Below the pieces are notes generated by a model. It made no database searches. It was not told where the DNA came from and saw nothing but the letters and a program-made list of their open reading frames with translations. A stretch of 64,000 nucleotides of DNA from Escallonia rubra (taxonomy: Eukaryota; Streptophyta; Magnoliopsida; Escalloniales; Escalloniaceae): assembly GCA_033065855.1 (NCBI GenBank), contig JAVXUO010000831.1, forward strand, positions 392,001 through 456,000. The letters run 5' to 3'. Below are positions 47,851-58,703 of this stretch, one piece after another. The position numbers were made by a program, and so were the translations under genes. Each line of letters starts with the position of its first letter. Within the stretch, counting starts at the first letter, position 1.

Positions 47851-48420
47851 TTAAATAATTTGTTAACTTTGATTAATCGATGCCATAATTTAGCACCCCT
47901 TACGGACACCGAAAATTCTCAAAACATTCCGGAGCCTACATCTCGTAAAACTATTGGGGGTTATAGTTTTGCACTTTGTCCAATTCTGATCCTAGATATT
48001 TATAAAAAATCATTGAAAACTGCCTAATTTAATTTTAACCTTTAGTGACCATTACCTTTACTATTCAGATTAAGCACACCTAGTATTTCACCTAAATGCA
48101 CACACATCTCCTTCTACCTTCAGCCGAAATGTTCATCCCACACCCACTTCACAACCACACATTACCTCACTTCCAACCCACTTTAAATCATAGAAACCTC
48201 ATTACACCATTCTAACTCACTACAACATACACTTAAACACTCAATTTAACACATTTACACACCTATAATACACACACCATCAAGAACACACACACACACA
48301 GTCACGAACACACACTACACCTACAAAACACGCACTTAACTCCTCGAAAGCCACTTACATGTTAATAAAAACCAAAGAGAAATTAATGACAGGACACGGG
48401 AAGCAAACTAGAAGACCTTC
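47851..48420. other. CACTA internal spacer
   Basis: No gene is seen. It includes CACACA-rich text at 48270-48320. At 47880-48010 the sequence (CATAATTTAGCACCCCTTACGGACACCG) resembles, in inverted orientation, text inside the solo LTR near 50690-50770. Confidence 0.4.
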
Positions 48421-48423
48421 ACA

Positions 48424-48640
48424 GGCAGTGGTGGCGGCGCGACAGTGGTGGCAGCGCGGCAGTGGTGGCAGATCGGCAGTGGTGGCGGCGCGGCAGTGGT
48501 GGCAGCGCGGCAGTGCGGCAGTGGTGGCAGCGCGACAGTGGTGGCAGCGCGGCAGTGGTGGCGGCGCGACAGTGGTGGCAGATCGGCAGTAGTGGCGGCG
48601 CGACAGTGGTGGCAGCGCGGCAGTGGTGGCGGCGGTCCTT
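48424..48640. repeat. 17-bp GC-rich minisatellite
   Basis: About a dozen copies of CAGTGGTGGCAGCGCGG and close variants. It is open in several frames because the period is regular and there are no stops. The predicted products (R/G/S-rich one way, A/T/P/H-rich the other) are artefacts of the repeat. Confidence 0.92.
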
Positions 48641-48689
48641 CGGTTTTGAAGATGGGCGGCAGTGGCGGTGGCAGGCTCTATCGCCGGTG

Positions 48690-48696
48690 AGAGAGA

Positions 48697-48727
<31 letters not shown>

Positions 48728-48760
48728 CAACGGGAGAAAGAAAGAGAGAGAGAGCAACGG
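48690..48760. repeat. GA microsatellite in CACTA
   Basis: GA runs interrupted by CAACGGGAGAAAGAAA units. Confidence 0.85.
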
Positions 48761-48802
48761 GAGAAAGAAAAGAAAGGGGGATCTGATATTTTTAAGTCCT
48801 TT

Positions 48803-48993
48803 ACCGACGGAATACACCCGTCGGTTAAAGTCCGTCGGTAAAACCCTACTTTCACCGACGGGTGTGTTTACCGACGGAATTATTCCGTCGTTAAATAGTT
48901 TTACCGACGGACTTTTACCGACGGTTATTTCCGTCTCTGAAACGACGTTTAGCGACGGAATTTAGTCCGTCGCTAAAAGTCCGTCGCTAATTC
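48803..48993. repeat. CACTA right subterminal repeats
   Basis: Copies of ACCGACGG/CCGTCGGT grade into TTAGCGACGG/CCGTCGCTAA next to the terminus. The left end uses the GCGACGG form almost exclusively, so the two ends differ in repeat flavour. Confidence 0.88.
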
Positions 48994-49013
48994 CCTCTTT
49001 TCTTGTAGTGATA

Positions 49014-49168
49014 CCAAAGGAGTGCACACACCAATCTCTTCAAGGGCTATGTTGAAACTTGATTATGGTCCTATGCCCACAGACCAACCCGAATACAGAA
49101 GTCTCACCGGTGCCTTACAGTATTTTGCCTTCACCCGGCTTGACCTTGCTTTCATTGTCAACTGTCTC
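49014..49168 (+). pseudogene. copia A reverse transcriptase, C-terminal part
   Basis: Continues the copia frame after the CACTA element: GVHTPISSRAMLKLDYG, EYRSLTGALQYFAFTRLDLAFIVNCLC. The last residues normally run into a C-Q-F-M-H segment, which is interrupted by the solo LTR at 49169. Confidence 0.88.
49164..49168. repeat. 5-bp target duplication of solo LTR, left
   Basis: GTCTC, repeated at 52727-52731. Confidence 0.9.
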
Positions 49169-49592
49169 TGTAATACCCCGAATTTCGAAAGCCGGTTAAA
49201 TAACCATCCGGGCTCCGAAAAAATAAACGGGCGATAATTCTAAACAAGGTTCGAGTACTAGTAGAGTATCGAAGCTTAAAATAATTTTGGGGCAAATTTT
49301 TGTTTGAAATTTTGGGGGCATTTTTGTAATTTCGAAAAAAAAATCTTTGGGGGTAAATTTACAAATTTTGAAAGTCAGCAGGTGTGTCGAATTTTGGGCA
49401 AGTGGTCTTAACAGGGAGCCACCACCTACTTCTTTGATTGATGACTAATGTAATTATATTATAAACAACAAAGTGGATAAAGTCTTAAGGGAATTAAAGG
49501 AAGTAAAACCAAAAGAAAAGGAAGCTGGAAACAAAAGAAAGAAATAGAGAAACAGAGAACAGGGCCTCGGCAGAAAACTGAAAAACAGAGAT

Positions 49593-49633
<41 letters not shown>

Positions 49634-52600
49634 AGATTGAAGAACTTATTCAAGGTAAATTGCTTCTTAGTGTCGGTGAGTGCGTGGTTGTGTTTGTGTT
49701 TTTAGCATGAGCGTGTGTATGTCTTTACTGGGTGTGCGATTGGTCACGATGGGTGATGCGTATCTGCAGAGCTCTGTTCCTCGTTCTTCATGGGTTGGTA
49801 GCAAGTTGTATATAGAAGTCTAAGTATGGTGAAAGCGCTCACTCTTTCCCAGCTAGGAGTTTTATGTTAATAAACCATAAGGCTTCTTGGTTTACCCTTA
49901 AATTCCCAAGATACAGCCTCCTTTACTCACGATTTTTATGGGCTAACTACTTTAAGTTTTAATATTCTGGATACAAAGAATGGATTTGGAAACTGCTGTG
50001 CTGTGTTCAGTGAGTGTTGTGTGCTACTGTGTGTAGGTGTGTGCGTTTCTGGGTTGGGGAGCTTCAGGACAGTGGATTAATGGGGGGAAACTATGGTGTA
50101 ATTGGGCTGTTGAACGGGTAAGGCAGAAGGTGCGTAGGGTGTGGGGGTATGCAGTGTATGCAGGGCGTGTTCAGTGTGTGTGTGCGCGTGTTGCTCACGG
50201 TGTGTGTTACGGGTGTGATGAAGTGTGTGTATATGGGTATATATGTGTGTTGATATTGTGTATTAGTAAGTATGTGGGTGTCTAGTGAGTGCGTGATGGG
50301 TTTTCAGTGGGTACCGAGGGGTTAGTGTATGTTATGTGTGTGAAGGTGTGTGTTCTTGATTGTGAGTGTTCGGGTGTGTGGGTTTGGGGGTGATTATGTG
50401 AGTGATGAGGTGTTTAAAATGTGTGATTTTACTAGTGCAATGGATTGGGAGTGTTTTAGTGTGGGTTTGAAGGGGTATCAGAAGCATGGTGAGTTGGGTA
50501 AGTGAGTGTGTGCCTCGGCTGAAGGTGGAAGAAGGTGTGTGTGGGTTTAGCTGAATCAGTAGGTGTAATAATGTGAATAGTAAGTGTAATTGTCGCTAAA
50601 GACAGGAATTAATTTAAGCAGTTTTTGTCCAATTTTTATAAATAGTTAGGTCCAAAATTAGACAAAATGAAAAACTGTAACCCCAAATATTTTTACGAGA
50701 TGAATGCTCTGAAATTTTTTGGGAATTTTCAGTGTCCGTGAAGAGCGCTAAATTAGGGTATCGATTAGGGAACTTTCCAAATTTATTTAACCTGGTAAAC
50801 CAAGTTATTTTAATCTGAAATTTTTATATAAACCATATTTTAATGATATGAATCATTATCTAAAATTTCGGGCCATTCTGAGGCCAATAGGTATTTTTCG
50901 CGAAACTGACCTTTTAGCGCTCAGTCCGGACACCAGTTCGGAATTTTCGGGTGAAAAATCTCTAAAATACTTTCTATGCCAGAAATTATACTAGGATGCT
51001 TAAAATAACATTTTAAGATGTTTTTAGGATTTTTCCGGTGCCGGAAACCCCGAGGGGCATTTTGGTAATTTTCACCCTATGGGTGTTTCGGTAATTTTAC
51101 ATACCCGGTGAGGAGGGTTTTATTTTGGGAGTGTGCGTGAGTCTGTATTAAGTTTATAATATCGTAGTGTAGGCTGTATTCTGATGATTCAATAATTCCA
51201 TTTAGGTTAAAGCTAAAGACTTTCCGGTTAGGATAAGCTAGCTGCGGATGCAGGTAAGGGATTCTATCTGAACCCTGGGTGAGGACTTTTGTCCGAACCC
51301 TTATTTGATTACTCGTACTCGTAAGTACTCCTTTGATATACTTATGAATAATGTCAAACTCTGAATTCTACATTGATATCAGTATGTTATTGCCCAGAAA
51401 CCCCAATATTGAACCTGAATCGTTTGTTTGGAAATCTTGTGATGCTCGCCTGTTATTGCGTGCTGAGCAAACTTAATAGTTGTTTGTATTCGTTCTTCTG
51501 AACTGTTGTGCCTGAATTCGATAACCGTTTGTAATCGTTCTGGCTGTTTATTTGTGATTTTCTTCTGAAATTCTGAGTAAGGACTTATTTCAGTCTATTT
51601 ATTGATATTGAAATTCGGATTGATTTTGGTGATTTGAGCTTATGTAAATGCTCATTGATATTGCTGATTTTTCTGTGTTGACCTGGGAATTCTGTTCTGT
51701 GGGGAGGCGTTATAAGGCTGGTCTGAACCTGCGGAATTATGCAGGGCTAGTACCTTAGTGAGAAGGACTAGTAATTATTTTGGTACATCATGCATGTGTA
51801 CATCTGTGCATTGTCTGAGTGGCATTGCTTCTGCCCAGGGTCAACGTTTCTGAATCTGTTTACATTGTATCTGACAATATCTGTTTTGAAAATGATGTTC
51901 AAATGAAAGTCTGAAAATCTGCATGAAAGGGAATTTATGTTGAAACTCTTTTCCGTACTGTGATCAAACTGTTTGTGATTATCTAAGACCATTTTTCCCT
52001 AAGGCTTTGGAAGTCTCTGCGTTTGTTTTGAAACCTTTTGCAAAACCATCAGTTGTATTTGAAAATGACGACTTTGAACTGATCTTCAAATGATCGTTTT
52101 GGAATCTTTGAAAAGGGTCTTTAAGTGTTTATTTTGGTATCTAGTTCTGATTGCTTTGTTGATTTTGGAAATGATTTCTGCTTGGGTATCGAGAAATCTT
52201 TGTTGTATTTTGGACTGATGGCTTTGGAAATTATCTTCTTTTGATCATTTTGGAAATCATTAAGTTCTTGACCCCGTTTGAAGTATTCCGAAAATTTTCG
52301 TCGATTGGATTCTTTGAAATCGTTTTGTGATTCTTTGGTAGTCCTTGTACGACCTTGCTGAGCTCTCAAGAGCTCACTCTCCGTTTGACTCCCTTCTGCG
52401 GTTGATGGTCAGCTGTAGAATGCTCGGGAATTGGGTTTAGAGTCTGTGTGAGATTTCGGTGAGCCCACCACTACTGTATGGTAAGACCCCTACATGGGTC
52501 GATATTGTTATTTAATCTTAGGAAATTTGAATTTACGAAAAACCTAAGTTGTAATAGTTTAAGCTGAGCAGTTGTGATCAAATCTTTTGAGGAATCTGAG

Positions 52601-52726
52601 TTGATGTTGGATTAGATAATTTGGAATATGTGTTGGTGAACAGGTCTGACAGGTTTTATGTGATCCGATAGGTTAACGACCCGGGAGTTCGGGGCTGCGG
52701 GGCTCCGGATTTCCGGGGGCGTTACA
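49169..52726 (+). mobile_element. solo LTR of a Tekay/Del-like gypsy retrotransposon, 3.56 kb
   Basis: It starts TGTAATACCCCG and ends GGGGGCGTTACA, with a perfect 5-bp target duplication GTCTC on both sides. No protein frame of any size is present, so it is an LTR left after recombination, not an internal region. The terminal inverted sequence TGTAAYRCCCC is typical of large-LTR chromoviruses of the Tekay/Del lineage. The interrupted copia reverse transcriptase resumes on the far side (TTCATGCACAAGCC encodes the F-M-H-K-P segment). T-rich and GTGTGT-rich stretches fill most of it. The orientation is assigned arbitrarily, as both ends are symmetric. Confidence 0.85.
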
Positions 52727-52731
52727 GTCTC

Positions 52732-53333
52732 TCTTAATTCATGCACAAGCCTTCCTTCCTTCACTGGCAAGCTGCAAAACGGGCTCTTCGTTATCTCAAG
52801 GTGACATGTCATCTTGCGTTCAAGCTAAACCCAGGTATCTCTTCGTCTCCTTGCCTACTCTAATTTGGACTGGGGCGGCAATCCTGATAGAACCTCAACC
52901 GGTGCATACATTTTATTTCTTAGTGGCTCGCCCATTAGTTAGTTGTCGACTAAGCAATAGACGATTGCTAGATCGTCAAAGGAGGCCGACTACAAGGCCA
53001 TTGCCAACTCTGCCGCATAATTTAACTGGGTTATTCAAGTAGTTCGTGAACTTCGCCTTCCAGTTTCTCACATTCCCACCATATACTGTAACAATCTTGG
53101 TGCCACCTTTCTCTGTCAAAACCCAGTCTTCCACAGTTGCATGAAACATGTTGCCATTGACTACCACTTCATCCGTGAACAAGTTCGTGATCAAACTCTA
53201 GTTGTTCGTCATGTACATTCAGCTAATCAACTTTTTGATTCTCTCACAAAAAATTGTTCCCGCTTCTAACTATCAAGATCATCACAACAAGATTGGTGTT
53301 ATTGACTCCACGCCTATCTTGTGGGATGCGTAT
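52732..53333 (+). pseudogene. copia A RNase H region
   Basis: Fragments in shifting frames spell the copia RNase H domain: KRALRYLKVTCHLAFKLNPG; SNLDWGGNPDRTSTGAYI; then IYCNNLGATFLCQNPVFHS, HVAIDYHFIREQVRDQTLVV and SANQLFDSLTKN. The D-W-x-G-x-P-D-R-R-S-T-x-G motif and the N-P-V-F-H-x-R/C-x-K-H-x-x-x-D-Y-H-F segment are both recognisable. Two or more stops are present (for example after LSTKQ). Confidence 0.85.
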
Positions 53334-53550
53334 TGATGGAAAATGAGACTTTCCTGTCTCATTCTTGATATCCTTTCATATATGATTGATATCTTTGATT
53401 GTATTGTAATTGTAATCTCCTAATTTGATTGTTGTTCAATCATTGATATTGTAGTCTCTTGATTTGATTATAATTGCTCTAACTCTTGTATAAATAGTTC
53501 ATCAATGAGAAGGAGTGTGGAATTTTCACAATTTGTTCTGAGTCTCTTTA
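53334..53550 (+). repeat. copia A 3' LTR
   Basis: 217 bp, TGATGGAAAATG to AGTCTCTTTA. It is clearly more diverged from the two 5' LTR copies (more than 20 differences plus indels by eye) than they are from each other. Confidence 0.88.
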
Positions 53551-53660
53551 CCTACCAGGTTGTGGTGCTTTCATAAAAAGTGCAAATATGTGCCTCATAT
53601 GATGAGCTTCTATGTTGCAGAGTCAAAATGATAGGTGGCTATAGTGAACTGGGATAATAA
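53551..53660. repeat. second half of the 340-bp module split by copia A
   Basis: CTACCAGGTTGTGGTGCTTT...GATAGGTGGCTATAGTG matches 12994-13090. With 39580-39672 it forms the module into which the copia element inserted. Confidence 0.75.
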
Positions 53661-53930
53661 AGCTTCCACCAGTCGGTAGTTTTTCAGCAAGTTCAGTCTG
53701 TTGGTGGCAGTCTCCCAAAATATCTGCAACATAGAAGACAAACTGCCTGTGCTAGGAAAGAATCTACGGAACCAAACATGGTGAAGCATATCAATGATAC
53801 CTATAGGAATATCAACACATGCAGAAACAGAAAAAGATAAAGGCCTGAACCACAACTTGGCACGCGAAGTAAACGATTTTAGATAAGTCCAAGAAGACTG
53901 CAATCACAAAGTAGGAAAATGATTTAATTC
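53661..53930. other. unassigned stretch
   Basis: A 97-codon minus-strand frame (53610-53903) runs through it. I do not recognise its product, it starts at a non-ATG codon or internal ATG, and it has no visible domain. I treat it as unproven. Confidence 0.3.
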
Positions 53931-56900
53931 CATTCCTTGGGCGAAGCCCCAAAGTATTTCAAAGCACCTTGGTATAAAAAAACATGGTTTACAATAGGTT
54001 TAAGGATATTATTTGATGTTGATCTTGATAAGGACATGTTTGAAGAAGGAGCTACACTTCCTACTGTTGCTAGAAGAACTGCTAAAATTGATAACTCAGG
54101 AGCAACTTTAGTTTGTTCCATGCATGTTTTAGTTATACTTTCTTCTCAGGGGTTAGGTTTAGCTCCCTCTCTTTTACCTTAATTTCCAATCAAGTATGGC
54201 TTGGCTAAGCCATGAAAAACAAAACAAACTACGTGTTTGACACCAAAAAAAATAAATTCGCAATCGATAAGTCATTGGCTTAAGTACTATCGATAGTCAC
54301 TATAAGTTGATTGTTTGTCCCCAGTAATTGCTATTAAATGGCTTTAATGTTCAGATTATTGCAAGGAGATGATGACGGATTTAAGTTTCAAATTGGAAGT
54401 TATTTTCTAAAGTTAAATGTGTTTCTATGGATGAGGGATAAGGTAGTTAGTTATTTTCTAAGTAGTAGTTATTTTCTAGATTTAGTTTGTACTATAAATA
54501 TTAGAACTAAGACTCATTGTAATAATCATCAATCATCATCAATCAAATCCTTTCTTTTTCTTTCTCTTTTTCAAAAAAAAGTCTTCCTTTTTGGAACACT
54601 AAAGCCTTCTTAGGTTAGAAGTTAGATGTCTTCAATTTACATTTGGGTGCACTTTCTACAATTTATATTTTTATTTTTGTAATTTTCAATCTTCCAAATG
54701 CTTTGAAAAATTCCTTATCAAGATGTCAAAAAGAATCCACACATTTGAATCAATTGTAGCAATTCCCTACAAATTGATTGTGTGTTTGCATCTAGCACAA
54801 ACAATCAATCAAGAACAATTAGCACATACAAACATTTGAACCCATCCAAATGCAAGAGAAGTGGAGATAATGTCTTTGGCGAAGGTGAAACTATCGCCTC
54901 ATCCTCTTTAGAGTGAAAAAACCCTTCCCCCCCCCCCCCCCCCCCCCTCCCCTGTTCCTCTTTAAGCTTCCATGGCTAGGGGAATGGAAAGCTAGGCCCC
55001 TTCCACTGATCTGCGGGTATCGTAGGTTTTGTTGGTCCATGGAGGAAGTTGGCATGGATCTTTGGCAAAATTGGGTAGATCTAGAAAATAGAAGCACCAA
55101 AACTTCAGATTTGGTGATGATCTGTAACCCCATTGTTGCTCCACGCAATCTGCTGTCCAGCCAGACGTTTTGGGCAACCCACCACCGTAAAAAACTAGAG
55201 AATCGGTCTTCTTGATTTCTTTTTTCTTTTCTGGATCAATTGTTTAGAATCTAATGCAAGCGAATGGTGACAATTCCCTTCAAGCTTAAGATCCTTCGAA
55301 TCTATCTTTGGAAGGTCATCTGTGAGTTTTTTTGTTTGTTGTAAACCGCTGCAGTACTATAAACTGTTCTCTTATGCGGTTCATGACTCTTGCTCGTACA
55401 ACAGTGGGCACTAGGGATTTTATGTATATCCTGTTGTGAAGTTATCATCTACTCTAAAAGCTTAAGCTATTAGAGAATGTTATCATGCTTAACAATCCCC
55501 TCACGTGCAAGCTCCCAATTGCACGTGGAGACACAAACCAAGTCAGAAATAAACTGAGTGCAAATAGCTCTATAATAAAGGGGGATCACATATGCAAGCG
55601 GAAAGAATCGAACCCAAAATCTTGCTAATTAACCAGAGCTCTGATACCAAGTGAAATTACCATCTACTTTAAAAGTTTAAGTTATTAGAGAATCGGCCCA
55701 ACAATGTTATCATGCTTAACACCTATACATCGTCGCGTCCAGGTTGCACTAAGTTTGGTACCCAAAAACAAGCAGCCCTATGTTTACTCCACTTTCCTCT
55801 AAGGCCATTCTAGGCATTTTTCGGAACCATCCGTTTCGGTGCATTGTCTCTTTTGTTTTTTCAGGTATATCCATTCGGATATTGCCTTTACATTGTAATG
55901 ATTTTTGTTAATTAGTGATATTTCTCGACAAAGAAAAAGAGAATAATGTAAAGAAGAAACTAATTGAAATGCAAATGACACACCGGAAAGGGAGGGGGGG
56001 GGGAGGTTAGCTCTTTTCACAACAAACTGTTACCATATAATGCATATGCACAGATATCCATCATTGCCAATTAATTTTGTTACTTAAAAGGGTTTTTTCT
56101 TACTTTGGGCATGATATTTAGTGTTGATTAACAAGTACCCTCATTAAGTTTTAGAACTTATATTTAAAGAAAACTGTTTTTTATTGTTAAGACAATATAT
56201 TCAATCTCTTTCTTAAAATACCCTTATCGCCTTTTAGTGTTTTGCAAAATTAAGGCTGGCATTTAGTTAAATCGCTATAAAAATAAGTTTCTATCCAAGG
56301 TAGGACTTAGTGAGAGATACCCCGTATTCTCCATCAAAGTTGGTGTCAAAAAATAAACTTTTCTTAAGTGCGTAATTCATGGCGTTCATAAATCCTAAGT
56401 ACAATTGAACTCAATTGTTAACATTTTCAATCCTTTTTCGTAGAGAGATCTTTATATAGCCAAACAGAGAACCACTTTATTTACCTTGAGTCTAGGATTG
56501 TAGATGAGTTTAGATTGCACCGTGTAAGCAAAATTTTCCAAGAATATTTTTTTTAGTATCATTCATTAACTAAGCGGGACTTGACAAAAGAATGCAAAAT
56601 TTGCAATTTCATTAACTTCATCAACTATATAAAATTAAGAACAGGCACTGGCGCACATCCTTCAAAAGCTTAGATTTCATAAAGTGCAATGCTGATATAA
56701 TCATCGACCAGGTAATTAAGATCCATCTTCTTACTTATTCTTACATTCGAACATATCGGCAAGTGCGACTATTTGTTAATGTCATAAATTCAAACCTATC
56801 AAAAGAAATATGGAAATAACTTTACATTATCTCAGTATCTAGAATATCTATTCATATACCCAAACCTATCAGCAAATATGATCAGTTAAATAACAGAAAT

Positions 56901-56935
56901 ATTTGTGTGTAAACCTATTAAAATATACTTTTTCT
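53931..56935. repeat. diverged tandem repeat, copy 1
   Basis: Aligns in order with 56936-58480. Examples: GGCATGGATCTTTGGCAAAATTGG (55052 and 57280); GCTCCACGCAATCTGCT (55138 and 57370); CTAGGGATTTTATG (55412 and 57631); TTTCCTCTAAGGCCATT (55793 and 57721); CAAACCTATCAGCAAA (56862 and 58407). A 20-base C run is at 54928-54948. Copy 1 holds the miniature LTR element at 55435-55721. Frames such as 53937-54182 and 54913-55215 are not preserved in copy 2, which speaks against genes. Confidence 0.75.
55435..55721 (-). mobile_element. miniature LTR retrotransposon (SMART/TRIM class), 287 bp
   Basis: Two direct repeats of 60 and 71 bp (55435-55494 and 55651-55721) share TCTACT, TAAAAG, TTATTAGAGAAT and TTATCATGCTTAACA. 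They flank a 156-bp core. On the minus strand the core begins with TTGGTATCAGAGC, the initiator-methionine-tRNA primer-binding site, and ends with a purine-rich tract (GTGAGGGGATTG). The flanks CCTGT and CCTAT look like a 5-bp target duplication with one change. The partner copy at about 57645 lacks it. It has no coding capacity. The size and structure match the small LTR retrotransposons (SMART) described in plants. It depends on another element for movement. Confidence 0.85.
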
Positions 56936-58480
56936 GTCCCAAATTATTTGATCAAGTTTGACTGAACTACGTAGGAGCAACTTCAATTTGGTCTATGCAT
57001 GTTTAATTTAAGTTATACATTCTTCTTTTTCAAATTTCTTTTTGTAGCTTCTATAATCTCATGGGTTAGGTTTATGTCCCTCCATTGTACTTTAAATCGA
57101 ATCTCTTGGCTAAGTAAAGAAAAACAAAACAAAATTATGATACAAACTAGATAGTCCATCAATCAAGAACCATTAGCACATACAAAGATAGAGATAATCG
57201 ACATAATGTCTTCGATGAAGGTGAAACCGTTTCTTCCCACCGATTTGCGGGTTTCATTGGTGTTGTTGGTCCATGGAGGAGCTTGGCATGGATCTTTGGC
57301 AAAATTGGATAAATCTAGAGAGAAAGCACTAAAGCTTCAGGTCTGGTGATGATTTGCACCCCCACTATCGCTCCACGCAATCTGCTCTCCGGCCAGGCAT
57401 GTTTGGCAGGCGATTTGTCATCAAAAGATTGAGGATCGGTGTTCCTCTTTTCTTTATCCTTTTCTGGATCAGTTGTCTCGGATCTGATCTAAGTTATGGT
57501 TACAACTCCTTTCGACCTTCAGATCCTTCGGATATATATTTGAGAGGTCACTTCATCTGTGAGCTTTAGGTCTGTTGTAAACCATTGTAATACTATAAAC
57601 TGCTCTCTTACGTGGTTCATGGGAGCTAGGGATTTTATGCATATCGTATGCATCATCTTGTCCCGCTTGCCCCTTAATTTGATAACCCCGAATACAAGCG
57701 GTCCCTATGTTTACTCTGCTTTCCTCTAAGGCCATTTTGATTTTTCAGGACCATTCATTTGGGCACAATGTCTCTTTGTTTTTCAGGGTGTATCCGTTCG
57801 TGTCTTGCCTTTAGGTTGTAATGATTTTCGTTACTTGGTGATATTCTTTTCAGAAAAGAAAAAGAGAGGTAATGTTTTTGGCGATGATGGTAAAGAACAA
57901 ACTATTTTGAACGTGAACGGTACACTGGGGGGGACGCCCTTTTTTAGATACCAATGGGTGAACTCTTATTACAATAAGACTCTTAGCATCTAAGGCATGC
58001 GCATCGAGATCCATCTTTGCCATTTAATTTTTTTTTTACTGGAAATGGGCTTCTTTTTACTTTGAGCACATGATATTAGCCTTGCTCGATTAAAATACCC
58101 TCTTTGAGTTTTAAAACTTAGTAAACTAGTTTTTTTTTTTCACTTTTAAGACAATATTCAACCTCTTTCACTAAAATAATCTTCTCGCACACCAGAAACA
58201 CGTCCTTCACAAGCATAGATTTCAGTGCAATACTTATATAATCATCCACCAGATTATTAGGATTCCTTTTTCTTACTTTGTATTTCCTAACCCAGAGGCA
58301 AGTCCAACTAATATGGTAATGAAATTACGTCCTTATAAACCTATCATAAGTAATATGGAAATAGCTTTAATTTATCCTGGGATTTGGAATATCTGTTCAT
58401 ATATCCAAACCTATCAGCAAATTCAATCAATTTAATAATAAAAATATATACCTATCAACCTGCTAAAACATATATGGCAA
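56936..58480. repeat. diverged tandem repeat, copy 2
   Basis: Partner of 53931-56935, shorter through deletions and lacking the miniature LTR element. No gene is supported. Confidence 0.7.
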
Positions 58481-58659
58481 TATAATACAACTTAGCTTAG
58501 AATCTGAAATGTCTGTTTAGAAAAATCCATATCTCCATCATTATTCCACCCTTTCATAATTATGTACCCATGATCCATTTTATCCCCGCCCGCTCTTCAA
58601 CCCCAAAATACGACCAATATAATTCACTATTGCAAGCTCAGAGTTTTGTGAGGCCTTTT
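58481..58659. other. spacer before CACTA-like terminus
   Basis: AT-rich, no gene. It may be interior of the CACTA-like element ending at 58703. Confidence 0.35.
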
Positions 58660-58703
58660 AATAGTCGCACGTCGTTTTAATTTTTAGCATTTTTCTTGTA
58701 GTG
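58660..58703. mobile_element. CACTA-like terminus, right end only
   Basis: Ends TTTTTCTTGTAGTG, the CACTA terminus, preceded by GTCGCACGTCGTTTTAATTTTTAGC. Its subterminal sequence differs from that of the element at 43411-49010, so it is another family. No matching CACTACAAG left end was found within the window. Confidence 0.6.

Larger units (their letters stand above)
43411..49010. mobile_element. CACTA (En/Spm) transposon, 5600 bp, non-autonomous
   Basis: Termini are CACTACAAGAAAA and TTTTCTTGTAGTG in inverted orientation, with a 3-bp target duplication ATA (43408-43410 and 49011-49013). All of these are diagnostic of CACTA. The interrupted copia frame rejoins exactly (MMDT then KGVHTP). 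Both ends carry arrays of the subterminal 10-mer TTAGCGACGG and its complement. It contains one gene of the Ptta/En/Spm accessory type, but no gene for the DDE transposase (TNPD/Transposase_21), so it depends on another element for movement. Internal non-coding sequence is dominated by tandem arrays. Confidence 0.96.
39673..53550 (+). mobile_element. copia element A (Ty1/copia), full length with nested insertions
   Basis: 5' LTR 39673-39903 and 3' LTR 53334-53550, with primer-binding site TGGTATCAAAG immediately after the 5' LTR. The flanks read CCTAT before and CCTAC after, a 5-bp target duplication with one change. They rejoin into the CATCCTACCAGG text seen in the related module at 12990-13000. 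The domain order gag, protease, integrase, reverse transcriptase, RNase H is that of Ty1/copia. Removing the CACTA element and the solo LTR leaves about 4.7 kb, a normal copia length. Every domain carries stops or frameshifts, so it is inactive. Confidence 0.93.

Noticed and set aside
48355..48965. Overlapping frames of 130-167 codons on both strands as genes
   Set aside because: They arise from the 17-bp minisatellite and GA run within the CACTA element.
54928..54948. Poly-C run (and another at 61229-61245) as functional sites
   Set aside because: Homopolymers of uncertain length, possibly sequencing- or assembly-sensitive; no context suggests function.
55633..55650. tRNA-like sequence CTCTGATACCAA
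   Set aside because: It is the complement of a retrotransposon primer-binding site (TTGGTATCAGAG), not a tRNA gene.
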